DNA of 58,946 nt from positions 1 through 58,946 of the forward strand of contig NZ_FBWL01000152.1 in the NCBI RefSeq assembly GCF_001517425.1. Reading direction: 5' to 3'. The notes beneath the pieces were generated by a model, which did not search any database, had not been told where the DNA came from, and was given only the letters and a program-made list of their open reading frames with translations. Every line of letters starts with the position of its first letter. Positions within the stretch are counted from its first letter, which is position 1. This DNA is from Clostridium sp. C105KSO13 (GTDB lineage Bacteria > Bacillota > Clostridia > Lachnospirales > Lachnospiraceae). Shown piece after piece: positions 15,689 through 23,726 of this stretch. Both the position numbers and the translations under genes were made by a program.

Positions 15689-17218
15689 CTAATATTTAGA
15701 CTTGCGAAACTCGCTGGGAAGCATTCCAACTTCTTCCTTAAAAACCCTGCTCATATACTTAGGATCCGAGTAGCCTGCAAGTTCAGAAATCTGTCCTAAT
15801 TTTAAATGTGTATCCCGCAGCAGGCTTTTTACTTTTTCTATACGCAGCTCTCTTATCGTCTCTGAAAATGTTGCTCCGGTCTGTTTCTTAATTTGTGTAC
15901 TTAAATACTCCTCAGAAACAAACGGCTTATCGGCAACTTCTTCCAATGTAATGCCCTGGTCATAATACTGCTGAATTACATGCAGTGCCTTCTGAACCAG
16001 CTTACTGACACGAATACTTTTCTCATCTTTAAAATTAGGGTCTATGATTTCAAAAAAAGACTCCATAATATCGTCAATCTGGCTCCAGCTGACAGCCTCG
16101 GATATAGCCTGAAGTTGTTTTTGAATTTGGAGCTCCGCATTTATTTCCCGGACACTCCCATAGCAGTTTGCAATTGACCAGTTAAAGCGTATGATAGCAG
16201 CCTTTATCTCTCCGGGCTTGTGTTTCTCTTCCCGGCAACGAAAAAATAAGGATTTATAACAGTTGATCAGTATCTCCTTATTTCCTTGTTTTACAGCCTT
16301 ACAGGCTTCATACTCCAGTTCTGTGGGATATTTAATTGGAACAGTTTCTAGTTTCTCAATATCTTCTTTTCTAATAAGTGCTCCTTTTCCAAGAAGAAGG
16401 TTCCATTCCCTCTTCGCCTGCATCTCCCGGATTGCCTCAGGCAAATCCAATATTTTCTCCAGACTGCTCCAGACACAAATTACCGGTTCCCTCAGATTAT
16501 CACACAACATTGGCACAACCGAGTTCTTAAAGTACAAATACTGAGATATATCTTCAGAATTGTGATATAAAATCAAAAGCAGTGCGTCCCATGCATCTGC
16601 CTCCAGAACACAGGATTCAAATTTTACCGCATGGTCCTTCACGTCCAATAACATGTTCTTTGCTTCCTTATTCTGCTCCTTATATTTGTTTCCCAGCCAT
16701 AGTATAAATATTTCAGCCGAGTTCTCCACAGAAAATCCGAATTTTTCCATAGTCATGCGGTTAAATGCCCTGTCCGGCATAAGCTGTCCATTTAGGCAGC
16801 TCAGCAGTATATTGGGAACCGTAAAAACTTTTTCCAAACTTTGTTCTTTCTCAATGGCCTTCTCTGCTTTTTGCACTGCCCTCTTCAACTCTTGTATTTT
16901 AACCGGCTTTAACAAATAGTTTTCCGCATCGAGCTCCATCGCCTGCTTTATATGCTCAAATCCCGGATGCTCAGACAATACCAGCACTTTGCACATATTA
17001 TTCTCTCTGCGCAGTTTCCTGAGAATTGTAAGCCCGTCCCCTTTTTGCATATAAGTGTCTAAAATCACCAAGTCCGGCAGCCACTGACATACCAGATCAT
17101 ACCCTTCTCTGGCATTCTTTGCAATAGGTGCCACTTCGTAATTCGGGCTCATTTTATGGAGGACTTCCGTCAGCTCTTCTTGAATCAGTGGATGTGATTC
17201 CACAATCACAATCTTCAT
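15689..17218 (-). CDS. YesN-type response regulator (receiver plus AraC helix-turn-helix)
   Basis: 509 residues from the ATG at 17218 (AAGGAG site). The N-terminal receiver domain has the phosphoacceptor Asp54 in VILDTYMQKGDG and the Lys in NYLLKPVKIQEL. A long middle region follows. The C terminus has two AraC-type helix-turn-helices (GITLEEVADKPFVSEEYLSTQIKK and KLGQISELAGYSDPKYMSRVFKEEVG). This class usually pairs with a sensor kinase for sugar uptake, but no kinase gene is adjacent, so it is an orphan here. A short GC-poor leader and the 91-bp repeats lie upstream. Confidence 0.9.
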   Translation of the reverse strand: MKIVIVESHPLIQEELTEVLHKMSPNYEVAPIAKNAREGYDLVCQWLPDLVILDTYMQKGDGLTILRKLRRENNMCKVLVLSEHPGFEHIKQAMELDAENYLLKPVKIQELKRAVQKAEKAIEKEQSLEKVFTVPNILLSCLNGQLMPDRAFNRMTMEKFGFSVENSAEIFILWLGNKYKEQNKEAKNMLLDVKDHAVKFESCVLEADAWDALLLILYHNSEDISQYLYFKNSVVPMLCDNLREPVICVWSSLEKILDLPEAIREMQAKREWNLLLGKGALIRKEDIEKLETVPIKYPTELEYEACKAVKQGNKEILINCYKSLFFRCREEKHKPGEIKAAIIRFNWSIANCYGSVREINAELQIQKQLQAISEAVSWSQIDDIMESFFEIIDPNFKDEKSIRVSKLVQKALHVIQQYYDQGITLEEVADKPFVSEEYLSTQIKKQTGATFSETIRELRIEKVKSLLRDTHLKLGQISELAGYSDPKYMSRVFKEEVGMLPSEFRKSKY

Positions 17219-17325
17219 TTTCGAGTCTCCTTCTCTGACGTAATTCAGATATATCCAGATACAAATGTGTACTGTGGGGCGTGCGCCACACCTTGCAAGC
17301 CCCCGTACATTCGCGGCTATCACCT

Positions 17326-17520
17326 AGTAAGAGCATTACACCGTAAATACTAAGCTCGATAATACCTCGCTAAGGATTTAGGTATATGTCTTTCTAGGCT
17401 CGAAAATACCTCGCCAAGTAAGAGCATTACACCGTAAATACTAAGCTCGATAATACCTCGCTAAGGATTTAGGTATATGTCTTTCTAGGCTCGAAAATAC
17501 CTCGCCAAGTAAGAGCATTA
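17326..17520. repeat. 91-bp tandem repeat, two full copies plus a 13-base partial
   Basis: Units start at 17326 and 17417, and a partial third at 17508, with a period of exactly 91 bases and almost no divergence. Each unit itself holds two versions of a 19-base motif (GCTCGATAATACCTCGCT and GGCTCGAAAATACCTCGCC). On the minus strand each motif forms a small hairpin; the outer pairs differ (GG/CC versus AG/CT) in a way that keeps pairing. It fills the gap between spoIIID and the response regulator and has no open frame. Confidence 0.9.
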
Positions 17521-17532
17521 TATCACAAAATT

Positions 17533-17784
17533 TTAGTGCTGGTGTAGATATTTTTCTCTCGTAGCCAGTCCGCCCCGTATGTGTCTCTCTGACTTATTCA
17601 TGTCCAATACCTTCCGTGCTTCGCCCGCCAGAGAAGGATTAATTTGAAGAAGTCGTTCTGTTACATCCTTATGAATCGTAGACTTTGATACACCAAATTT
17701 CTTAGCTGCCTGCCTCACTGTTGCCTTTTCTTCAATAATATAATTTGCAATCTCGATTGCCCGCTCTTCTATGTATTCTTTCAA
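17533..17784 (-). CDS. spoIIID: Sporulation transcription regulator SpoIIID
   Basis: 83 residues. It closely follows the family: KEYIEERAIEIANYIIE, TVRQAAKKFGVSKSTIHKD (the helix-turn-helix), ERLLQINP and SERHIRGGLATREKY. SpoIIID controls mother-cell genes after SigE becomes active. The start is a TTG at 17784, chosen because AGGAG lies 7 bases upstream and the protein then begins as in the family; an in-frame TTG at 17799 is the alternative. The 91-bp tandem repeats begin just past its stop. Confidence 0.95.
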   Translation of the reverse strand: MKEYIEERAIEIANYIIEEKATVRQAAKKFGVSKSTIHKDVTERLLQINPSLAGEARKVLDMNKSERHIRGGLATREKYLHQH

Positions 17785-17896
17785 GAATGTTCTCCTCAAA
17801 TACGTTTTTTACATCCTATGGAAAATACATATAAAATATGCAATTATTCTAAAATTTGTGTGAACAAGAAGTCTGTTTTCTACTGTATATTTAAAT

Positions 17897-17928
17897 AAAA
17901 AACAGGCCATTTTTTCTTGACCTGTTCT
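17897..17928 (-). terminator. Terminator after the trigger-factor-like lipoprotein gene
   Basis: On the minus strand AACAGGTCA pairs with TGGCCTGTT (one G-U), followed by TTTTTATTT. It is 22 bases past the stop codon. Confidence 0.8.
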
Positions 17929-17949
17929 TCATTTATGACATTACTTATT

Positions 17950-19065
17950 TTATTTTTCTGCGCTGCTGCCTGACGTATTTGTGTTGCTGCTTGTATTATC
18001 TTTATCGGTCTTTTCCACCTGTACACATGTATCTGCAAGATACTCTGCGACCTTCTGCTGCAGGATGGCAGTCTTCAACACATCTTCCCCAGCCTGCTTC
18101 TTAAACTCATTTACATCCTTATAGCCTGAACTTTCTGCATACTTCTTTATTTCTTTTTCATATTCTTTCTTTGAAGGCTCCAGATTCTTCTTCTTCGCTA
18201 TCAGTTCGCAGGCGAAATCTCTGGCCACTGCCTTCTTTGCTGCTTCTTTTGCCTGGGTATTAAAGTCATCTTCCTTCATTCCCATATACTGCTCTATAAA
18301 ATCTGTAAAGTCCATACCGTATGCCGTTGCCATCTGAGAATAATAATCCTTAATCTTCTTGAGCTGGTCATCAACCTCTCCATCAGGATATTTCTTCACC
18401 TCTACCTGTTCAAGAAGAGCCTCCATGACTTCATTCTGCAGCGTACTATCCTCAGTAGCCTTATTGCTATCCTCCAGCTGCTTTCTAACTTCTGCTTTAT
18501 ATTCCTCTACTGTTTCTGACTTGTCACTGTTTTTCTTTACCCAGCCATCGGTAAGCTCGGGAACTTTTGCGGTCGATATACCATTGAGCTTAACATTAAA
18601 TACCGCTACTTTATTGGCCATATCAGTCTTTTGGTACCCTGCGGGAAACTGTACGGTTATGTCAAACTCCTCTCCGGTATTATGTCCCGTAATCTGCTCT
18701 TCGAAACCTTTATATTCTCCGTTTGCACCAATAAATGAATTCGATCCCAGTTCCAGCTTATAACCGGATGCCGAACCACCTTCAAACTCTGTTCCGTCTA
18801 CAGAACCTTTATAATCAATATCTACTGTGTCACCCTTCTGTGCAGCTCTGCCTGTAACATCCTCATACGTTACATTGGCTGAAAGATTATTGTTTATTGT
18901 AGATTCAACCTGATCGTCGCTTACTTTCGTTTTAGAAACCTGTGCGACCTCCAGTCCTTCGTACTGCTTTATTGTTACATAATCATCAGAGAGCTCCTTA
19001 CTGCATCCTGCAAGAGATGCCGCCATCAGAACACTCAATGTTATTGCCAAAATTTTCTTCTTCAT
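17950..19065 (-). CDS. Secreted lipoprotein with FKBP and trigger-factor-like domains
   Basis: 371 residues. A lipoprotein signal peptide ends at LAGC (Cys21). An FKBP-type peptidyl-prolyl isomerase domain follows (about 75-165; GDTVDIDYKGSVDGTEFEGG and GFEEQITGHNTGEEFDITVQFP). The next 180 residues match the trigger factor C-terminal arm (VEEYKAEVRKQLED, then MEALLEQVEV). The tail is Ser/Thr/Asn-rich. It is probably an extracytoplasmic foldase for exported proteins, anchored to the membrane. It lacks the ribosome-binding N domain of true trigger factor, so it is not tig itself. Confidence 0.88.
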   Translation of the reverse strand: MKKKILAITLSVLMAASLAGCSKELSDDYVTIKQYEGLEVAQVSKTKVSDDQVESTINNNLSANVTYEDVTGRAAQKGDTVDIDYKGSVDGTEFEGGSASGYKLELGSNSFIGANGEYKGFEEQITGHNTGEEFDITVQFPAGYQKTDMANKVAVFNVKLNGISTAKVPELTDGWVKKNSDKSETVEEYKAEVRKQLEDSNKATEDSTLQNEVMEALLEQVEVKKYPDGEVDDQLKKIKDYYSQMATAYGMDFTDFIEQYMGMKEDDFNTQAKEAAKKAVARDFACELIAKKKNLEPSKKEYEKEIKKYAESSGYKDVNEFKKQAGEDVLKTAILQQKVAEYLADTCVQVEKTDKDNTSSNTNTSGSSAEK

Positions 19066-19194
19066 TTCTTCACCTCATAATTTATTCGCTTCAGCCAACC
19101 GCCAAAGTCCGTATGGTTTATGTTATATCACATTTTTTGCCTATTGAAAAGGTTTTTCATACTTATTTCATAGTCACCCTTCCAAAGCTTTTTT

Positions 19195-20673
19195 CTATAA
19201 AAGAGGTGAAAGTAATCTAGAAAACTGCTCTTTTGCGCGTATAACCAGACCCCTGTCATCATAGACCTTACGGGTCACCTGCGTACATTTTGTCATGTCG
19301 TTCTCAAAAGCACGCTCCAGGCGCTGAACTGTGCGTTCGCTGTAGATAACTGCATTCACCTCAAAATTCAGTCCAAAACTGCGCATATCCATGTTTGCCG
19401 TACCTACGCAGGCAACCATACCATCTACACTCAGCGTCTTGGCATGCAGAAAACCATTATTGTATACATAGCATTTTGCCCCTGCCGCTACCATATCCCC
19501 TATATAGGAATAGGTTGCCCAGTAAACAAAAGGATGGTCCGGTTTGCATGGAATCATAATCCGCACATCGATTCCGGAGCGGCTGACGATCTTCAGCGCG
19601 TCCAGGATAGAATCATCCGGAATAAAATATGGTGTCTGCAGATATATATGGTCCTTTGCACTATGAATCAGCCGCAGATAATTATCATGAATTGTTTTTA
19701 TCTGGGAATCTGGTCCACTGGAAATGATTTGCACCGGATCGTGCCCTCTCCGGATATAATCCGGGATTTCAAAAAGGTAATCGTCTTGAAATAGATTTTC
19801 CTTTGCCGCGTAATTCCAGTCCAGAACAAAACGAACTGACAGGGAAGTCACTGCCGCCCCTTCAATGCATAAATGTGTATCTCGCCAGTAGCCGAATTTC
19901 TTATTATCTAACCCTAAATACTCTCTGCCTATATTAAAACCACCCATAAAACCGATACGGCCGTCAATGATTACAATCTTCCTATGATTCCGGTAATTGA
20001 TACGCAGCTGGAGACTGCCCATAACTGCTGGGAAAAATTCAGCCACCTTCACTCCTGACTGCTCCAGCCTCTCCCAATCTTTGTTGTGCATGGTACGGCA
20101 GCCCATGCTGTCAAAGAGTACTCTTACTTCAACCCCCTCTTTTATCTTACCTATCAGAATCGGTTCAATTGCCTGCCACAGCTCGTCATTTCGTATAATA
20201 TAATACTGCAGGTGAATGTAGCGTTTTGCCTGCTTCATTTCTTCAATAAGCGCCCGGAATTTTTCTTTTCCATCTGTATAAATACGTACATCATTATTGT
20301 CTGTCAGCACCGCCTGTCCGGCTTCCAGGTTATAGAGAATCAAATCCTTAAACCGTGCCATCTCCGGATTTGCAAGGCGAAGCTGCTTTCTGTATATTGT
20401 CTCTTCCTGCCGGCGCACCGCATACTTTAGTTCACCTTCAATTTCTTTTGCTTTAAACATTCTGCTTTTATGAAAATCCTGCCCGATAAGAAGATAGAGT
20501 AAAAATCCAAGGATGGGGATAAAATAAAGTGCAAGCAGCCAGGTCCAGACTGTCTGGGGGGACCTGCGCTGAAAAAAAATGATGACTAAAGAAAGGATAA
20601 TATTAATGATAACAAGGTTATCCATCATAAAATTATAGGCTGTTACCACTCCGTCCCATATTGTTTCTGCCAT
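19195..20673 (-). CDS. cls: Cardiolipin synthase (phospholipase D family)
   Basis: 492 residues. Two N-terminal membrane helices (about 17-36 and 44-64) are followed by two HKD motifs, HRKIVIID (230-237) and HAKTLSVD (410-417). It joins two phosphatidylglycerol molecules to make cardiolipin and glycerol at the membrane. Length and layout are those of bacterial ClsA-type enzymes. AAGGAG precedes the ATG. It is divergent from the small membrane protein at 20837. Confidence 0.95.
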   Translation of the reverse strand: MAETIWDGVVTAYNFMMDNLVIINIILSLVIIFFQRRSPQTVWTWLLALYFIPILGFLLYLLIGQDFHKSRMFKAKEIEGELKYAVRRQEETIYRKQLRLANPEMARFKDLILYNLEAGQAVLTDNNDVRIYTDGKEKFRALIEEMKQAKRYIHLQYYIIRNDELWQAIEPILIGKIKEGVEVRVLFDSMGCRTMHNKDWERLEQSGVKVAEFFPAVMGSLQLRINYRNHRKIVIIDGRIGFMGGFNIGREYLGLDNKKFGYWRDTHLCIEGAAVTSLSVRFVLDWNYAAKENLFQDDYLFEIPDYIRRGHDPVQIISSGPDSQIKTIHDNYLRLIHSAKDHIYLQTPYFIPDDSILDALKIVSRSGIDVRIMIPCKPDHPFVYWATYSYIGDMVAAGAKCYVYNNGFLHAKTLSVDGMVACVGTANMDMRSFGLNFEVNAVIYSERTVQRLERAFENDMTKCTQVTRKVYDDRGLVIRAKEQFSRLLSPLL

Positions 20674-20761
20674 AAATTTAAACTCCTTTTTTCGCCTGTA
20701 TGCAGCTTATTTGATTATACTATTTTCTCCTGGGAAAAGTAACCCTAAAATGGCAAATTAC

Positions 20762-20790
20762 TTGCACTTGCCCCCAAAGAATGGTACAAT
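20762..20790 (+). promoter_or_regulatory. Promoter of the 20837 gene
   Basis: -35 TTGCAC (20762-20767), 17-base spacer and -10 TACAAT (20785-20790), with the coding start about 46 bases downstream. Confidence 0.65.
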
Positions 20791-20836
20791 ACTACTTGCT
20801 TAATCGCGGAATAAGAGTATTGTAGGAGGATTCGTC

Positions 20837-21283
20837 GTGAATTTAGGATTAAAAATCATGCTCATTGTATTGCTGGTTCTGATTATCGCTCTGGTTGTCC
20901 TTTATTTCCTCGGCAAGAAAGCGGAGAAAAAGCAAGCAGAACAAAAAGAACAGTTAGACGCAGCAGCTCAGAACGTAACTATGCTGATTATCGACAAAGG
21001 CAGAATGAAGCTAAAGGAAGCCGGCTTTCCCGCTGTCGTAGTCGAAAATACACCTAAGTATTTAAGGCGCAGTAAAGTACCTGTAGTGAAAGCAAAAGTA
21101 GGGCCGAAAGTAATGGTACTCATGTGCGATGCAAAAGTATTTCCACTGATACCGGTCAAGAAAGAAGTCAAGGCAACAGTCAGCGGCATCTACATAACAG
21201 CCGTAAAAGGTCTCCGTGGCCCCCTGGAAACTCCCAAAAAGAAAAAAGGATTTCTGGGCAGATTTAAAAAGGAAAAAAATTAG
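20837..21283 (+). CDS. Hypothetical single-pass membrane protein
   Basis: 148 residues. One strong N-terminal membrane helix (about 5-26, LKIMLIVLLVLIIALVVLYF) is followed by a basic coiled segment (KKAEKKQAEQKEQ). A small beta-rich domain (PAVVVENTPKYLRRSKVPVVKAKVGPKV) and a very basic tail come last. This kind of protein is widespread in Lachnospiraceae, but I know no function. The start has a TAGGAGG site. It is monocistronic, with a clear promoter and terminator. Confidence 0.75.
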   Translation: MNLGLKIMLIVLLVLIIALVVLYFLGKKAEKKQAEQKEQLDAAAQNVTMLIIDKGRMKLKEAGFPAVVVENTPKYLRRSKVPVVKAKVGPKVMVLMCDAKVFPLIPVKKEVKATVSGIYITAVKGLRGPLETPKKKKGFLGRFKKEKN

Positions 21284-21299
21284 AAATACAACAGCAATA

Positions 21300-21342
21300 A
21301 CCGCAGGAATCCGATTTTTTCAGAACCTGCGGTCATTTTTTT
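21300..21342 (+). terminator. Terminator after the small membrane protein gene
   Basis: A perfect 8-bp stem ACCGCAGG/CCTGCGGT is followed by a run of seven T. It abuts the stop codon of the convergent DUF1934 gene. Confidence 0.9.
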
Positions 21343-21805
21343 AAGTGCGTGCAAAAGGACCTGTCCCCTTTGCGCGAATTTCCATTTTTATTTTACAGTC
21401 AGCGAGAGGCTGATAATTCACATCCATCTCATAATCCACATAGATATCAATATCATCCTCCGTGACGTTGATTTCCATATTCCTTGTCTTGACACCGATT
21501 AGCATCTGGCCGTAAGGTGTCTGATAATACGTAAGGTTTTTCTTGTTCTTCTCAAATATCATGTGTGTATTGGATAGACCTGTTTTCATAATTTCAACAG
21601 TATCTGAACCGGTTATCTTTATTTTGTTCTTTGTAGTACCTGGTATGCCCTCTGTTACCTCTTCATAAATGATGTAATGTTTCCCATTTCTCCAATAATA
21701 ACTCCCCGGGGTTACCACTTCTATGGCCTCATTCTCTTCCTCAGCTGCACCAGAAAATCCTTCCATATGCAGCCCCGATATGCTGATCAGTACATCCTTT
21801 GTCAT
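21341..21805 (-). CDS. DUF1934 (YwiB-like) beta-barrel protein
   Basis: 154 residues from the ATG at 21805 (GGGGGAG site). It has the DUF1934 pattern: DVLISISGLH, IIYEEVTEG, KIKITGSDTVEIMKTG, YQTPYGQMLIGV and VDYEMDVN. The family is a small calycin-like barrel with no known reaction. It follows murI by 10 bases in the dnaE-pfkA-murI run. Its last codons (KGTGPFART) overlap the third copy of the dispersed GGGGACTG palindrome, so the repeat appears to have supplied the protein's C terminus. Confidence 0.85.
   Translation of the reverse strand: MTKDVLISISGLHMEGFSGAAEEENEAIEVVTPGSYYWRNGKHYIIYEEVTEGIPGTTKNKIKITGSDTVEIMKTGLSNTHMIFEKNKKNLTYYQTPYGQMLIGVKTRNMEINVTEDDIDIYVDYEMDVNYQPLADCKIKMEIRAKGTGPFART
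21351..21375 (-). repeat. Dispersed GGGGACTG palindrome, copy 2 (overlaps a gene end)
   Basis: GCAAAAGGACC and GTCCCCTTTGC arms form a hairpin with one bulge. The core matches the copies at 15212 and 31121, but the CGTTTTCAG flank is missing. It lies within the final codons of the DUF1934 gene. Confidence 0.55.
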
Positions 21806-21815
21806 ATGTCTCCCC

Positions 21816-22643
21816 CTAATATGCTTCAATATTCACCACATTGGTTGTCGAGATATCAAATGGCATCACAGTGTTGGCGAAATGGCGAAACTTCTCTGCG
21901 GCATCACTGACAAAAAACTCGTAATGACTGTGAGGTTTTTCTGCTCCGGTATTTACAATGTTCTGTTCTTCCAATAACTTCTTCAAATCCATCGCCGTCT
22001 CATATGCCGGATTAACAATCTGAATTCCATCCCCCAGATAGGTACGGATTTGAGATCTTAAAAGGGGGTAATGGGTGCATCCGAGTATCATGGCGTCGAT
22101 ATCTGTCCTTTTCATAGATTCCAGATAATATTCTATGATTTCCCGTGTTACATTATGCTCCTTGAATCCCTCCTCTACCAAAGGTACAAATAGAGGGCAG
22201 GCTTTTTCAATTACCTCTATCTTTGGATTCATTCTTTGGATAACCTTCGTATACATGCCACTTTGGACCGTCGCGTCTGTGCCTACCACTCCTATCTTAA
22301 GATTCCGGGTAGCCTCCACAGCCGCTCTCGCTCCGGGAGTGACCACGCCGAGAATCGGAACATCGAATTCACCTCTGATGGCATCCAGTGCCAAAGCACT
22401 GGCTGTATTACAGGCAATCACAATCGCCTTTACCTGCTTTTGTTGCAGAAACCGAATAATCTGTTCAGAAAACCGGATAATTGTATTCTGAGACTTACTG
22501 CCATAAGGAACCCTGGCAGTATCTCCAAAATATACGATATTCTCATCGGGAAGCTGCCGGATCATCTCTCTTACTACAGTCAATCCGCCGACACCTGAAT
22601 CAAACACGCCAATCGGTGCCGTCTTTCTATCTTCCACATTCAA
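21816..22643 (-). CDS. murI: Glutamate racemase
   Basis: 275 residues. IGVFDSGVGGLTV lies near the N terminus. The two catalytic cysteines are in ACNTAS (Cys78) and GCTHYPLL (Cys189). It makes D-glutamate for peptidoglycan. The start is a TTG with AGGAG 10 bases upstream. It lies 14 bases after pfkA and just before the DUF1934 gene, so all three are probably transcribed together. Confidence 0.96.
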   Translation of the reverse strand: MNVEDRKTAPIGVFDSGVGGLTVVREMIRQLPDENIVYFGDTARVPYGSKSQNTIIRFSEQIIRFLQQKQVKAIVIACNTASALALDAIRGEFDVPILGVVTPGARAAVEATRNLKIGVVGTDATVQSGMYTKVIQRMNPKIEVIEKACPLFVPLVEEGFKEHNVTREIIEYYLESMKRTDIDAMILGCTHYPLLRSQIRTYLGDGIQIVNPAYETAMDLKKLLEEQNIVNTGAEKPHSHYEFFVSDAAEKFRHFANTVMPFDISTTNVVNIEAY

Positions 22644-22656
22644 TGTCTTTCGTCTC

Positions 22657-23670
22657 CTAAATAGCTAATATTTTTGAAATCTCATACTGATGCGCAGGGA
22701 TCTCCTTCTTCATGGCTAACGCCTCTTCTATATCATAATCTACAAACTGGCCGTGCTTATACCCTATTACACGGTTTGTCTTGCCCGTACAGAGAAGCTC
22801 CACCGCCATAGCTCCCATTGTAGAAGCATATACTCTGTCCTTGCATGTGGGACTTCCGCCTCGCTGCATGTGACCCAGAATTGTTGCTCTCGTCTCAATT
22901 CCTGTAGCATCTTCAATCTTTTTCGCAAGGTTTATGGAATCGCCTACACCTTCTGCATTGATAATAATGTAATTCTTCTTGCCGCGCTTTTTATTTGCCA
23001 GTATGTCTTCAATTAAAGCACCCTCATCATAATCGGATTCTTCAGGCATAAGGATTCTCTCTGCACCGTTGGCAATACCGCACCACAGAGCAAGATAACC
23101 GGCATCACGCCCCATAACTTCGATAATACTGCAGCGCTCATGAGAGGTTGATGTATCACGTACCTTATCAATTGCCTGCATAGCTGTGTTGACAGCCGTA
23201 TCAAATCCAATTGTGTAATCCGTACATGCAATGTCCAGGTCAATGGTGCCTGGAAGTCCGATTGTATTTACGCCGAGATGTGACAATTTCTGTGCTCCGG
23301 CGAAGGAACCGTCTCCTCCGATAACCACAAGTCCGTCAATTCCGTATTTCTTACAGATAGCTGCTGCTTTCTGCTGTCCTTCCTCTGTACGCATGGACTG
23401 ACAGCGCGCGGTCTGAAGGATTGTGCCTCCTCGCTGAATAGTATCAGATACATCCCTTGCAGACAAATCTATAATTTCTTCTCTCAAAAGTCCGTGATAG
23501 CCTCTTCTGATTCCACGTACCTTCAATCCCTTGGAAAGTGCTGTTCTGGTCACAGCACGGATTGCAGCGTTCATTCCCGGCGCATCTCCGCCGCTTGTAA
23601 GTACACCTATGGTGCGAATATCATCTTCAATTTCTTCTAAATTTATCTTTTGTTTACCTACTTCTGCCAT
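22657..23670 (-). CDS. pfkA: ATP-dependent 6-phosphofructokinase
   Basis: 337 residues. Motifs are GVLTSGGDAPGMNAA, VIGGDGSFAGA (ATP site), GTIDLDI with the catalytic Asp region, and EVMGRDAGYLAL and GHMQRGGSPT. The Gly-Asp-Gly-Ser signature favours ATP over pyrophosphate. It commits fructose-6-phosphate to glycolysis. The dnaE-pfkA order is typical of Firmicutes. An N-terminal extension of about 15 residues precedes the core. Confidence 0.96.
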   Translation of the reverse strand: MAEVGKQKINLEEIEDDIRTIGVLTSGGDAPGMNAAIRAVTRTALSKGLKVRGIRRGYHGLLREEIIDLSARDVSDTIQRGGTILQTARCQSMRTEEGQQKAAAICKKYGIDGLVVIGGDGSFAGAQKLSHLGVNTIGLPGTIDLDIACTDYTIGFDTAVNTAMQAIDKVRDTSTSHERCSIIEVMGRDAGYLALWCGIANGAERILMPEESDYDEGALIEDILANKKRGKKNYIIINAEGVGDSINLAKKIEDATGIETRATILGHMQRGGSPTCKDRVYASTMGAMAVELLCTGKTNRVIGYKHGQFVDYDIEEALAMKKEIPAHQYEISKILAI

Positions 23671-23726
23671 ATATCTCCCCGCCTTTCTAAAAAACGCACT
23701 TGTCTTAAGGTTTCATTTTAAACTAT

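Noticed and set aside
17326-17520. Repeats as a possible CRISPR array
   Set aside because: The 91-bp units are duplicated whole, with no unique spacers, and no cas genes are nearby.
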